From NCBI GenBank assembly GCA_013398275.1, contig VZSE01014929.1, positions 967,295 to 1,031,294 of the forward strand: 64,000 nucleotides of DNA. Direction: 5' to 3'. Below the pieces are notes generated by a model. The model searched no databases and was not told the DNA's origin. It was given only the letters and a program-made list of their open reading frames with translations. This DNA comes from Promerops cafer. Its lineage: Eukaryota; Chordata; Aves; Passeriformes; Nectariniidae. This document shows positions 26,101-41,100 of this stretch, one piece after another (position 1 is the first letter of the stretch; every line of letters begins with the position of its first letter). The translations under genes and the position numbers were made by a program.

Positions 26101-29100
26101 TATCACTTTCTTGCAACCAAAAATATACGTACTTGGTGTAATGAGGGCAGGATATTTTAATTAAAGTCAGTATTCCAAGTAAAACTTGCTATATAACCAG
26201 CAGCAACAACACACTCTATAACTGCTTGTCCTCCCCTAGTGCAGTGGAGACTAATTACTTGCCCCTGTTTTGAAAGACTAGTATAGTAAAAAGTCTATTT
26301 CAATGCATATCTGTGTTTTCTCTAAACACCACTTTGGTATAACTGTAACTGTTGTAACCCAACTGCCTTCAAAAGAATTTAATCTGATACATTATATATA
26401 CAAACTGTACAAACAGTTCAAACAGGCTGCCAAAGGTAACATATATTAAAAGGAATTAATAGCCTGAAAAAAATTCTCTCCACAAACAGCATTACAATTG
26501 ATGCTGCTTTGCTAGTTATTCTAAAGGGACATGGTACTAAAATGTAAAAGTTCCATACTTAACAGATTCTCACCTAATAAACTTGTTTAGATACAACTAA
26601 AGCCTACAGTTTTTAAAGAAAAAAAAGAAGGATTAATTTTTAGAGACGACTTGTTATTTTACAGAATTCTTAGTAATTCAATTTAGATTCAGCAATCCCT
26701 AGTCCCATACACTGGTTACACTGGTTTCAGAGCCTGTAAAATTTAAAGTGAGTGCTCTTACACTATTTTACAGGTAAAGTCAACTGTGTTTAGAAGGAGT
26801 CTAAAGGGGAAGAATATAATAAACACATGAACTGAATGTACAGCCCCTCTTACAAAAAAAGATAATTATTTTCTGTACTCATTGCTTTAATTCATTTCTC
26901 TTATCTGGTACATCCACCAATACTATATATTTTCTCCATCTTCTTAACAGACGAATAAAAAAAAGCACAGCAAGAGCATGGATCATTTTAATGAACTGGT
27001 TTAAAAACACCCAACAATTTTAAGGTTATTTTTAACCCAGTTACAAATGCAGCTCCCCCATCTTCTTCCCTAGAGTTGCAACAGCCAGAGGGTGGAAGTG
27101 GGAAGCAAACTGCACCGTAAGGGTCAAGAGTAAGCAACCAGAAATTACTTATATCAGCTCTACTGCTGCAAAAGAAGAACTTATCAAAACAAAAATTCCT
27201 GTAACTACTAGGAGTCTCATTCGTAAAATGAAACAACTGAAATTCAATGAGTTGTCAAGTAAATTTCCCTAGAATCAAAATTCCACTTTGAAAATCTTGA
27301 TGTACCTTCAGATAGGAAACAAGAAAAAATATGGGGGTTCCAAAATCTTTACTGCTATTCTAAAATGGCAGAAGATTTAAGGCTGATTATTTTAAAAATA
27401 ATTTTATTGTAATTCCATGCAACACTGTCCTCATAAAGCTATTATAAGCTCTACCTAAAGGATATGCAAAGATCATGCCTGGGTTCATCCTTGAAACACG
27501 TTTAAAATCCATTTAAGAAATAAATTCCCACTGCAAAAGGACTAATAATCCTTCATTTGAAAATGGAATAGTCATAATGTTTCTAAATTCTCATTTTTAT
27601 AAGAGAAAATCATGGCAAAAATCCCCACGTTCAACAATGAAGAACAGCACACTTTCCCTACTTATTTCTTGTTTCTAATGGATTTTTACAACAGCAGTAA
27701 AGCACTCCTGAGCACAGTCTGGTTAATGGAATGGTACAGGCAGCCCCTCCTATGATCAGCACATACAACACATTTTTCAAACATACTGATGGTAGAGAGA
27801 GATCCAGCAGACAGAGTAAAATACTTGAAAAATACAATCCAGGACTATTTCCAGATGTGACATCTTGCAGTATTGGCAATGGTCAGCATGGATTTTATGC
27901 TTCATCTTCCCTTTGCATATTATGTAGAACTCCCTACCAACCTTTTTAAAGTCATCCCACACCTAAAGTATTCACCTCTGCTTAATGGCTAGTATCTGCA
28001 GCCTTTTTTTAACTTTCCAGAGAATGCATACACTATAATGAAGAAGGGTGAAAAGTTACAAATTAGCTATGCAGCTCACACTGGAGAGGTCAAATCACTA
28101 AATACAAGGCAATCTATTTGAAAACAAAAATTAAAAAAAAACCCAAACAGCAAACAAAAAAAAAACAGCACCACCTTTCAGCTGGATTGATTTATCTGGA
28201 TGTCATTTAATGTCAGAGGAACCATTATACTTGATATCCTACAGAAAATTCACGGGTTTAGATCAAGTATCTGCAGGAGCCTTTTCTTTATCCCACTGAC
28301 ACCACAGCAGCTCCAACAGAATCATGTGAAATACTTGTCTGACATCACACTCTGTTTAAAGGACCTCTGAGTATAAATGATGAACACAACATAAGCACCC
28401 CTGCAGCCAGTGCAAAATCTGAGTCTGCCCATTACACATGACACAGAAGTTCTGAAAGAAAACCTTAAGTTGTAATTTTTCTTTCTAAAAAATACTTAAG
28501 CATTCAGTAAAGTAAAACAGCAAACCAATTCCAAATAAACTCAATGACATTAAGCTTTTATCCTTGTGACTATGACTTGTAATAAAAATACTATTAATAC
28601 TATTACAAATAAAAACACTGCAGTCTATTTCAAAAATATAAGATATCACAGTGATAGTACTTTAACATCATAAAAGTGATCAAAACTAAGGTCTAAGTCT
28701 ACAAGAGTTCATCTAAGTTACATCAATCACTCAATTACTGTCATGAAGATTACAAATATGCAAGTTTTTGCAGGAGACATTTACATGCACTATGATTTTG
28801 CGGCATGTATTTACATGTCAGAATGTTAATTTCTTAAAACGTGCTATAATTTCACTATAAGCTATTGATTTTGCAAAGTAATTTTCATGAATACATAATT
28901 TGAATTGTAGAATATCTCAAGTTTAATTTTCCAGTGAAATAATTTTCAATTGCCCAATTTAAGAAACATTCATACACAGAACAGTAAAAAAAAACAAACC
29001 ATGAAACAGGGTTTTCTCTTCATCTGATGTTTATAGTACCCAAGAGTGCTGTAATTGCTGGTACCAACCTGAGCAAATTCAGAGTGTTTAATTTGTGTCT

Positions 29101-32100
29101 AAAATTAAATGAAACTGGGGGAGGTTTGCTTTTTGGGCTGGGGGGCAGTTTGCCTTTTGGACAGTTTGTTGTTACTTAATTTTTGGTGGTTTTTTTTTCC
29201 TAAAACAGTGCATCTTCCTGACCATCAGATTTTCACACATGCAGCACACATGAACAGTATGAACAGAGCCTGATCTAAAAAGACACTGAAAAAACAATTG
29301 ATTCACTTACTTCTATGCACACAGGCTGAACTGGGCACTTGTATTGCTTACTTGTACTGCTGACATATCACACTGCCCAACACTGTTTTTTCACTGTCTA
29401 AGCAGAGAAACTCTTCTTATAAAATGGCATCAAAAGCCAGTTTAAATGAATACCTGATATTTGAATAAAATTCCCCAATAAATAAAACTCCTGTGCAGGT
29501 AGAACAGCAGAATGTGAATTTACATGGATGCCTTATTAAAATTCCCCATCAGATAGATGAATAAGCCCACTTTTAAAAAGTTAAATGGTAAACTAAATTT
29601 ACAAAAAGCATGAAAGAACAAGTTTATCAAGTCAGCAAATTCACTTCTGCCTCAATTTATGCAAGCATCATAACAGAAACACCACTCAAATGTTCTCAAA
29701 ATCAAAGGATAAAGGGGCAGTCTTCAAATCTGTTGCTTCTGACTCAAGCTAAGCACAGAAACTACTGCCAGAGGAGTAAGACTTGTCACCACTGTCACAT
29801 TAAAGAAATCAGTTTAGAAGTGCCCTCTTCCCACTAGAGGGAGACCAATGACTGCAAAAGCATCTTTTCCAAGCTCTGCTCTCTACAAAAGCACAAAACC
29901 AATGTTCACAAAATCGTATGGTTGCAGAGTATTAAAGGAATGACCAATGAAAGACACACAATGACTACTACATGCTTCTCTTCTTCAGCACAGTAATACT
30001 GAATCTTAAAACAGTAGGCAAGTGCACTGCTGCTATAGACCTTACACACGGTTTAAGCATACACAAAACTGGGAACACAAAGACCAAAAAGCAAGCATTC
30101 TTATTATCTACAAAGCTATACATATTTTATATTCAAAATGTCTAAGATAAAGATTAGAAATATTTATATTATTTTCTAAATAAAAGCATATTAAGCTTTT
30201 GTTCCGTTTTTTTAAAGAAGTTTGTTTCCTTCAATTTTTAAAAAGCAAAATATATCTAGATAAAAGCAGCATAATAATGTTATTCAACACACTGATTATG
30301 TACCAGTTTACAAAAGTAAACCAAATGAAAATTTGAAATATGAAAAGCAACCTGAAGCAGTTCTGTAACCATGTATAATGTGTCATCTTCTTAAGCAAAA
30401 TAATCATAGTGTATAGCTACATCATTATTTTAACAGCGTCACATTGCCAGAGTTGCATGGTGTATATATAGCATGATCCTAAATAAAAGTATGCTACCAG
30501 GGAACATCACCCTCATAAAAACAGATTAACTCTGAAACACTAACAGAAGGTTTGAAGAAAAAGATGCGACATTTCTGAAACATTTCCATTAATTTCGCAT
30601 TTACTCTGAATTCCCACACAGAGTAGTAACAGATTAAGCTAAATCTTCACACTCAGTAAGAACTATTTTAATGTCATCTGGGGGAAAAAAAGTAGGAATG
30701 GTTTAACTGACATGAAAACTGTTGCAAAGGAATATTATGTTTTCCTCTAACTGAAAATACAGCAAGCCTGTGGCAAGCTCTTTTCAAAAGGCTAAACGAC
30801 GGGGACAGGAAATTTTCATGCTGGGGGCAAGAAAAGGAAAAGCCACTTACACCCTCTCTAAACTGATTTTGTCAGAACTACATACTGCAAGCAGGCCTTG
30901 GATAAGAGGAAAAAGATCAACCTAAAAGAAAGACTGAATTTGTCCTTCATCTTACAATATCTCAAGCTTTGGTAGGGTGGGGTTATTAACACAACTTAGT
31001 GGTAATAAACCATAAGTACACACTAAAAAAGCAGGGCTGGAGAGCAGGTTTCCCTGTGAGTGCAAACACTGACTAATGCCAAGCTGTGTGTCTTGCAAAT
31101 ATTTTTTTTTCTGCAATGGTGGCAACAGCAACAAGAAAAAATATTGTCTGCAGAATCATTCTTGTGTTTAATACAAATCTTTTTTAATTAATGTGATAAA
31201 GCACTAAAAAAATTAACCAAATCTAAAAAACCAAAAGCCTTTAGGGACAAGTAGTGACTTAGAGTGCAATAACGTGTTACAAATAAGATATGTTTCAAGA
31301 ACTCCAGTAGCACATTATGACTTCAGGACTTGAATGCATTTATTCCTCCTACATTTGGTAGGAAATGACATGGCTACCTTTTAAGAAGGCAACACAAAAC
31401 TGTTTATCTCCTGAACAGCACCTTAGCAAACCAAAGTCTGCAGTCTGCTGTAGGCATTAATTTCAAGTGCCACGAACACAGGAACTCTCCTATTTGTAGA
31501 ACTCAAAAAATGGGAATCTTTTCAATACCTGAAAACATGCATAGAGCCCAACAGTCAAGCTTCCTGGAGCACTGATTGTATTACAACTGAATAGATTGTT
31601 TAGTATGCCATGTTCTTAAAAGACTGATTTACATTTAGCTTCTCTCTTCCTAATATTTTCCCCAGCCACTTACAAAATACTCCAACTCTGCAAAAAGCAG
31701 ACCAGTTCCACTGCCCAAAGTTCTGTAAGAGTAACTAGGTGTCTTTCAATCAGGAGTAGGAGGGAAACACTAATTGGGATTAGCTGTGGCATTGTCTGTC
31801 TTCAACTACCCTGTCTATTTTAAGAAAGCAATGCTTCTACAGAAGTGTTTCTCAATGACCCAAACTACTCTGAGCTATTTCTGAAAATAAAGTACTGATA
31901 AAAATCAACACCAAAAAGAAAAAAGTAGTCTAAAGGCATATGAGAAAATATTAATAAAAAGGGGATTTTAAGAGAACTGTTTTTTAAGGAAACATTTTCA
32001 TATTAGGAACTTGGAGCTTTCCCATCTTCTATTTGTTACACTGCACCACAGTAAAGTAACTTATGTACTTCAACCCCTAACCACACCATCCCACATTCTG

Positions 32101-35100
32101 TTGAATTCAATTACAAAAATATAACATAGCTTAACAATGGATTTGATCAAAAGACAAAACACATGAGCTAAGATACCCATATTATTTTCTCTGAATAAAC
32201 TAAGTAAGATTTTTAGAAACTGGGCAGATTGGCAAGTATTATGCATCTAAGGGTTCATAACTCCGGGGCTCCCTTATCACAATACAAATGTAATAAGCAA
32301 ATTTTAGTTGCCAATATATTGGCAGCATAAAGAGCTCTGCACTCAATTAGGATGAAATACATGTGCCTGTACAGACACATCCACTTCCTTGACACATGCA
32401 ATTACTGCTTTTTAAACACAGTGCTTTGTACTACTGTGGGTTTTTTGACAGCTTTTTGCACAAGCAGAAATATATTGTGCACTTCCTGAAGGAAGTACTT
32501 TCAAAAACAAACAAAAAAAAAAGAATGCTGTTAAGAGATTGCACACGGGTTCAATGTAACTTAGCTTTGCTTTTAACAGAAATACATTTCTATCAATTAT
32601 AGCTGCCTTAAACTACAAAGGTAATGACATCTAGTATATACAATAATTATATTTTCTTATATGGGCTATTTTGTTTTATTAATTGTTGTTCATTAGTCTA
32701 ATATACTCTGAAGTGTATTGGAAGATTTTTTAAGTAGAATTCCAAATAGTTAAACCTTTGCCTAAGTTAAAGATTTTTAAAAATAGAGATTTTAAATTCA
32801 TCAGTTTCACTTTTTACCTATTTATGTATTAAAAGTTTGTAGAGCATAACTAAAAATTCACATGCATATGAAAAAAGAGAACTAGAAACAAAAGAAGAAA
32901 ATAAAAAGCCCCCGTAGTACTTAGTTAAAGCAACCACTCAAAGGCAAAAAACGTGTAAGCCAAGCCAAAACAACCTGGCCCACACTAAACACCTGTGAAG
33001 ATTCTGCTGTTACAGAAAATACAAATACATACTGATTACTTATCACTTTCAAGATTATCCCCTGTAGTCTTACATAAAAACATCCAAATTAATGCATTGC
33101 TTAGGTTTATTGCCAATACCAACTATTCACATCATACAAAGTGCACTAGATTATCTGGGGGCTGTGTTCAGGAGCTGTTTTGTAAGATCTGTGTTAGTGT
33201 TTGGTTGGAATGGAGGTGTTTTGTGGGGTTGTTCTGTTTGGGTTTTTGGGTTTGGTTGATGCTTTATCTAAAAAAAAAAATAAAAATAAAAATAAAAATA
33301 AAAATAAAACCTAGGTACTGAAATTCAGCTGAGTGCTGCGTCACTGCTGCTCAGGAATCTTTAAATCAATCCATTAACGCACTGCATGTATTCCCAGCAA
33401 ACATAAATTACATAATCCTGTGATCCACTGCTGTATTTCATGTACTAGGCTGGGGGGACAAGGAGAGTAAGCAATCTTTAAGACTGGAGAGCCACATATA
33501 AAGCATTGCTTATTAAAATTTCCGATGTTTAAAACATTAACTTACTGCACCTGATTTAGTAGATGCTCACTTAATTTTCAGGAATAACACTCAATTTATA
33601 TTCTGGTTATATTATTAAAAACAAATGGACACTTTTTCAACTTGGCAGATATGTTTCTTTTTTTTAAAAAGTGAAAAACAGACAATAGGAAGAAAAAGTA
33701 AAATAAGACAGCATCAAATTCTTAGAGACAAAAAAATAATTGCCTAAGTTAGAAAACTTCCATAGTATTTTAGCCAGGTGAAGAGCTGCATCAGCCTCAG
33801 GTCAGGTATCTATTTGTAGCTAAATAAAAGCGAGAAGTTTGTCACACTGCATTCTCCCTTCATGAAAATACAAGGCCAAAGCAGAACAACAATACCAGAG
33901 TAAAAAAAAGAGTAAAAAAACAAAAACCCAAACATTCCTGAAATTAAATTCTATTTGCTAAAATCTGGTATCTTAGAGGCAAAACTACTTTGGATTAAAG
34001 AAGTTCACTGCAAAATGTGAGAAAGTATTGAGACATTTTTGTTCCTATACAGTCTAACTGTATTCTTGCTTGACAGCAGTCAGAATACCATTACAGAAAG
34101 TGTTCTAAAATGGAATTGTAAAGCTAACATGCGTTGGAACTGACAGGTTTTTTCCAAACTTTTTTTAAAATAAGAGCCTCAAGGGACAATGAACAGTACC
34201 TATGTAGCTCATTCAGATTTAGCCACCAAACTTATCTGTAAATCCATGAAATGTGAATTTATATCCTTCTCTCATTGATTTGAGCTAGTTCTCCAACGCA
34301 TGTGAAATTAAAATCATTCTTTAATAGAAAAAAAAGTTTTTCTAAACAACATCTTATCCTTTCTTTTTTTCAGCCAACACTCTAGTCCATTTCATTCACT
34401 GTTCAAAAGTATACTACAAAGCACTAACATTTTCAAGTTCTATCAACAAATTCCTACTAAAGGTGTATAACACAGGACTGTTGACATGTACATACTAGTA
34501 CCTAGAAATAGTCTATTAACTGCTGTCCACAGCTAAATTATATAGGTTTCATTACTTCAAATTTGTCCATGTCACCACCTCCCTCCCACATGTTTTTAAT
34601 CTTCTCCTAAAAGTTGGGTTTTTTAAAAAGCAGCAGCTTAAAAACAGATTAGGTCCAACTCTTTGGTGTACTTTTTATAGTATTAGATTTCCTCCTTACC
34701 ACATACAGAATTCCAAATTAAGCTGGCTTTGGTTTAGGCTACATTTACATTTTCGCTATTAATTAACACTTTAAACAGATTTTTAGGTTTATGCTTCTTT
34801 TCCTTTTGAATTGTGAAACCTTTTAAGAGAAGTCAGTTACTAGTTACTTTTCACTCTTTACACACCTTGGCAGAAGCATTCTCTGTTGATCTTTGCTTTT
34901 CATACCAAAAATTTTTACCATTTTCAATAGCCTGTGTTCTATGCAGTTATTCCCTAAGGAGAGCTTTTTTGGAAAAGCTTTCCTCCATTTTGAATTAATA
35001 TAAGCAAACTTTAAATTATCAACTACTTTCCACTATGAATTCCACAGTTAAATATCAAACATCTGGTAACAGTTGTCATTGATTATCTTACCAAGCCTGG

Positions 35101-38100
35101 TACCAAAAGCCTTAAATATTTTAGCCATTTTACGACATAAAAGGAATAGTGGCAGGAGGTTAATAGGAACTGACCTATTCTAGTGTAAATGTCTATCTAA
35201 CTGCTGAGGGGTTTTGATAGCTGATTTTCACACAGTTTGACTGGTTCCTGAAAAAGAAGTAATACAGACATTATGAGTTAGCTTTAATCAGTTAAACAAC
35301 TAACCTTTTGCTCTGTTTGCAGTTGTTCACATCTCTGCTTTTCATGGTTAAGTTCTTTTTCCAGTTGTTCAACTTGATCTCTGAGTTGTGTTGTTTCCTT
35401 CTCCAGAACAGAAGTTACCTTTAATAGCTCTTCTTTTTCTTTTATTATTTTTTCAATTTTAAACTGAAAAAAAAAATAAAATAACGAGGTTTGGTAATTT
35501 TTCTCCCCTTCATTCTAATCAAACAAGTGGATAACTAATTACTCTAGTGTTTGAGCAGATGCACAAATTGTGTGTTCCCTGGTTAGGTTATTACAGTTTT
35601 CCCCTTATTCTCAAATTTCTGAAGTTTAATTGCTTTTACTGCATAATGCCAGACTACCACTAGATAGCATACTTTGCAGTGTCCTGAATTATCCTCAAAT
35701 TTTCCTTCCTTAAATGAAGTGCCTTTACTGCTCCCAAGTGACAGCAACTGTGGAAGAGTTAATTCTGATGATGGCAGCATGGTGAAAAAATGACAGCTGA
35801 CTGTAGAGACACACATGCTCTCCACAGCAGTATTTGAGGAATTTCTTGAGAAAAATGAATATGCACATAGACCCCACCAACACCTGAAAAGTAAGCCCTG
35901 GAACGTGAACTGTGCCCTTTCAGTACTTACAGGGAGCTTATAAAAAAGACAGGCAGACTATTTAGCAGGGCCTGTAGTAACAGAACAAGGGGTGAAGGTT
36001 TTAAACTAAAAGAGGATGGATTCAGATTAGATATAAGGAAGAAACTTTCATGATGAGGGTGGTGAAACACTAGAAAGGGTTGCCCAGAGAGGTGGTAGAT
36101 GCAACATCCTTGGAAAAGGTGAAGGTCAGGCTGGATGGGGCTATGAGCAACCTGATCTAGTTGAAGATGTCCCTACTCACTGCAGGGGGTTGGAGTACAT
36201 GACATTATATGGTTCCTTCCAACTCAAACCATTCTACAGTTCTATAAACAAGGATCATAAAAAATACTTGAGAACTTCTTTAATTTTAGTACTACGAGTA
36301 CATATCAGAAAAGCAAAAATATCCCAGATGTTCAGATGTATCTCTGTACTAAATCTCTTATCCCTAAATTTTGAAAACCATAAATCAAATACCATCACGT
36401 ATGTGCCTAAATCCAACAGGATAAAATGTCTGATGGCAAGGTAAGGGAACTGCACTGAGCAATTTTCCAAGAAGCAACTCAAACAAAAGTTAATCTGGGT
36501 TTCTTTTTTGTTTGTTTGGGTTTAAATAGTGTTCAGCCTACAAACAGCAACAAGCAAATGTAGAACAGCTTGACTCTGGATATAAGCACACAAGACCAAT
36601 CACTTCTCTCTAGCAAAGAACACAGCACATAGAAAACTGCTTTAAATAAAATAAGAGCTACTCCAATATACTTAGGCACCTGCAATTATTCAGCTCAGTC
36701 TCCAGGCCTCTTAACTTGGGCAAAAATAAAAGTATATTGGTTCCATAACTCTTTTTCCTTACAAGAAGCACCATTTCACACAAAGGGTATCTTCCCCCCC
36801 TTCAGTCAGTTGGTAACTACAGATGTGAGAGGAGGGCCACATCAACTCTTATGTTTCCCTGTCCATGCTTAGTGCTATACATTTTTAAATCTTGATTTGT
36901 TTAACCTGAACTTCAATCAAATACTATAGAACAAGTCAGAAATATATACATTACACAGATACAAGCAAGTCTCTTCCTGCTAGTTTTTTCTTCAGTATCT
37001 GTGATTGTATGTATATAGTATTTTAAAAAAAGCATTTTAAGAATTTTTGTATCAAACCTCAAGAAGTCCAGCTTTTGTGGTCACCACTAACATATCAGAG
37101 TTTCCTTCATCTTCCATAGTAAGCAATTCTTCAACAGGAGAAGAGGTACGAAACTGGAAAGGTGTGCTCGCTCCACGGATCTCTCCTTTGTACGTCACAT
37201 AACAGAACTGATAAAATTCTCCATCATCATTTGGTAGATAATATCCTATCAAAATAAATCCGTATTTGAAGAAATATTCTACACAAGCATACATCTGCAG
37301 ACAAATTACCACATCATGTTTGAATTACAGATTTCATGCTCATTGCCTCAGTAAGGCATAAATATACCATCAAAACAGCAATTTCTACTAGCATTTAAGA
37401 CAAAGATTAAACAGTGTTAGGCAATAGCTGCTACATGTACACATGACCTCACATACATTAGGTAATAGCTGCTATTTATACATTTATGAAACAGAATCAT
37501 TATCAATCAGATGCCATGAAGTTGCACCATGACCACATTACCATGTGACTGCTGTACAGTCACAGAACAGAGAGTAAGTGATTTTTTGGCCTTGAAATAC
37601 CTACACAACCAAATTCAACAGAAAAAGAAAAAAAAATATGCAATGACAAGACATCTGCAACTTTGCCAGGTACCATTTGTACATAGCATTTTGTTGTTGT
37701 TGTTTGGGGGGAGAGGGGTTTGTGGGACAAACATCTTTTTTTCTTTTTGCTATTTTTCAATGCCAAAGCACAGAAATGCTCTGAATTGATGACACCAGCT
37801 GAAATGGAAGAGCCTGGGGTATAACAAAAAGCTTATTTTTTAAAATTGAAAAAAATTCTTCTAGACTTTACAAGGTAAGAATAAATCCTCTTTCTTGAAG
37901 CTATCTAATGGTACATGGTGCCAGCAAATTATTTGCAAAGAATTTCTGCATGACCATCCAACTGAACTGTTGCCCACTAAAGCTTCAAGCCTATTGCATG
38001 ACCCAGATTCATACAGTAAGATTTATGAATGTTAAACAATCATTTCAAGAACTACTGATATTTTTACCTTTATTAGTATATTCAAGACCCACACCTTACC

Positions 38101-41100
38101 CAATGTAATGGTAAGAAAACCAGCCAGTTTTATTCAGAATACTTGTTTTAGGATAAGGTAGGCAGCCTGAGGATGATACTAGCACAATAAACGCTCACCC
38201 AGTGCTCAGTCCAGCAGGTGATGTCACCCATTTCAGTTCTTATTTCACCACATTTCAATCTTCTCCCTTTCTAACTTTATCATTAACTTTTCACCAACTT
38301 TTGTTCCAGATTCCTGGAAGTCTTTTCCCAGTACTCATAGCTACCTTTCCTAGAAATAGTAAAACATTACATTTGCTGTACAGACAGCACTTGTATCAAG
38401 AACTTCAGGTTTCTGTTAGTCTTATACTTTATTAAAAGTTGCTCAGGGAATAGTATCTGAATCTCAAAACATCAGGATTCATGCTTTTGGGCCTGGCTAC
38501 ACTTTCCTATATAGCACTATAGTTCAATTTACCTGATTCAGTGCTTAAGTATGATGAAAGTATGCAGAAATAAATGCAGGACAATCTACATTGCTGCTTC
38601 AACACATTTTAATATTGGTTCAGACAACCTGATTTTAAAACTACTTAAAGTCTTTTTTCTTGTTCTAACATGTACTGGAGAAACAGATTTCTGACTATTT
38701 TCTTCCAGCACACTTACTTGATCATAAAAAAAACCAACCACATTTATCATGCTGCACAACATTCACTATTTAGCTCAGATAATTAAGCTCCTGTAAGCTC
38801 TACTGATCTCATCTCAGCAGCATTAAAATATCTTGCCAAACACAACCAGGAGACTATTTGAATGGAGATTCAATCTGGCAGCTCTATGAAAGTAGAGATC
38901 TGTCAGGATGGAATGTAACAGATGGGACAGAGATATTTAGTCTTTTCCTGTGTGGTAAAATTTCTACGTACAAAGGACTGATAACGGCATGAAGAGTTCT
39001 ACTCTTCTAAATCGCTTTTTGTTTCAGTCCAACCCAATTTCATTCATTCAGTGAACTTTGGTAACTGTAAAAGAAAGTAATTATTTCCTTCCAGTTTCTA
39101 CAGAGCACACACACTTTCCAATCAACTTCAAGGTTATAAAAATGGTTATCAGGCTATCAGACCATGTGGATATGATCATTATTGAAAGCACCAGAATAAA
39201 AAAAGACTTGGCAAGAGAAAGAACTGAACTCATCAAAGCTATCACTATTTGCAGTTTTATAAGACAACAAACTAATACAGTCATCATTTCAGGACTTCAA
39301 TTATTTAATGATTTTATATGTTTTAAGCAATAAAGACACACACAAACAAAGACTAAGGCCAAATCTGAGAAGTAAAAAAGAAGGTAAGATTGCACATAAA
39401 ATTCTGTTTGTAAGCAGAAAAGCATTAATTCAGTGGAGGTGCTCTTTTCACATGAAATTTTGAATGTGTGTAGATTTTTTACATTTGTTGTATCTCGTGA
39501 CAACAATTTCTTCATGTTACTGTGTTATAAAACTATCATATCTACCTCCATTTTCAACTTGTCACTTGGTAGCTTACATCAATGGTTCCTATTTATTTGG
39601 ATATACAGAATGGTTAATCCACTCATGCCATGGGTAGCTGATTTTAGAGACATCAGTCACTTCACATTATTTCCCTTTCCCAGCCTGAAAAATCTGGCAG
39701 AAGGAAGTCTGAAAGGTCACTTTGTTAGGTTTCCCACTCAAGAGCTGTTGTCAGCACCTGAGATTACTGTGGCTGTGTCTAAACAACTGTAAGGAATTCT
39801 CATTCCTCCAAACCAGGATACCTGTTCAAGATCTGCACTATTCCCTCATGGTAAAAATGTTCTTCCTAATGTCAGATATAAACCTCCCATGTCATAACCC
39901 ACAGCCATTGTCCCTTTTTCTATTTTACAAGTGTGCCTCTCATCTTTGTAACTCCACACCTTTACAGAGAAGCCAATTCTTAATTTTGATCTCCTTTGTT
40001 GCACTTTACTAGACCTGTTTTGAGACTGCAAAGGCGAGGGAGAGGATATGGCTTGCATGCAGAGTTGAAAATGTAGGTACACTATAGACTTGTACAGTGG
40101 TGTAACATTTTCTGGTTTGTTCCTTATTCTTTTCTTAAAAGCTTCAGACATTTCCATCAATTCCTTGAGGCAAAAGGTCCCATGCAACTCTATGACTACT
40201 CTGAACTTTCATGAAACCATCATCTACACTATTTATTCTTTGACAAGAATCACTTCACAATGATAATGTTTGAAGTCCAAAGACTAAAGACTATGTAAAG
40301 AAACAATGCACTAAGAGAGGCCAAGATTTGAACTGCCTGCTGATGATTAAACAAAGTCACTTATTGTATTTTGATAGTTTCCAGCAGAGCTTCTCTCAGT
40401 CATGAATATTCGCCATTACTATGTTAAAAACATACTAAGTCACATACTTTTCCTTACAATTTTCCTTGACATCTAAAATAAGACTAAACTTCCCACAGTG
40501 AAATGTTGAAAATTCTCCTCCAATTTATCTTTTTTAAACTCCAGAACTGTTATACAATGCTCAGCACTTAAATGAACAGTTAAGTATTTAAAAAGCTGAG
40601 TAGACTGGAAAATACAGATAGATACTGCCCTATACTCACCTTGAAAAGTCAGCACACAGTTAACAGTTGATCCTTCCACATAATTTTCTGGCATAGGTGA
40701 CCAAAGAAACGTATAATAATCTCTTGCAGTACTCCAACCAACCTAAAATTAAATAAACCACAACAAAAAAGAATTTAAAAAAAATAAAAAAACAGAAAGA
40801 GAAAACATTAAACAGAAGAATTTGATATACACAGTTAAGATTATCATGGTCTGGACAACAACATACTGTAATATGCATATTTCTGCTTCAAAATGCAATA
40901 AAAAGATACTTAACAATGTTTACAAATCAGGAATATTTTAACAAGCATGTCAAAGATTTAACATTAATTTTATTAAGCTTGTTACCTAAGGCAGTAAATG
41001 GGTCTAAGGCAATAAAAGAGTCCATATAAAGTAAAACAGCAGACAGTTTTCACTATATGTTAAACTATTTGGTACATTAATTTTTTTCTATAAAGATACA

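Larger units (their letters stand above)
24470..35304 (-). other. TAX1BP1 intron 5, 10.8 kb
   Basis: Long AT-rich intron between the first coiled-coil exon and exon 6. It holds a G-rich run (25810-25830), an A/C-rich tract (about 28121-28172) and an (AAAAT)n repeat (33270-33309). I see no coding exon, CR1 end or RNA gene in the rest. Confidence 0.75.
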
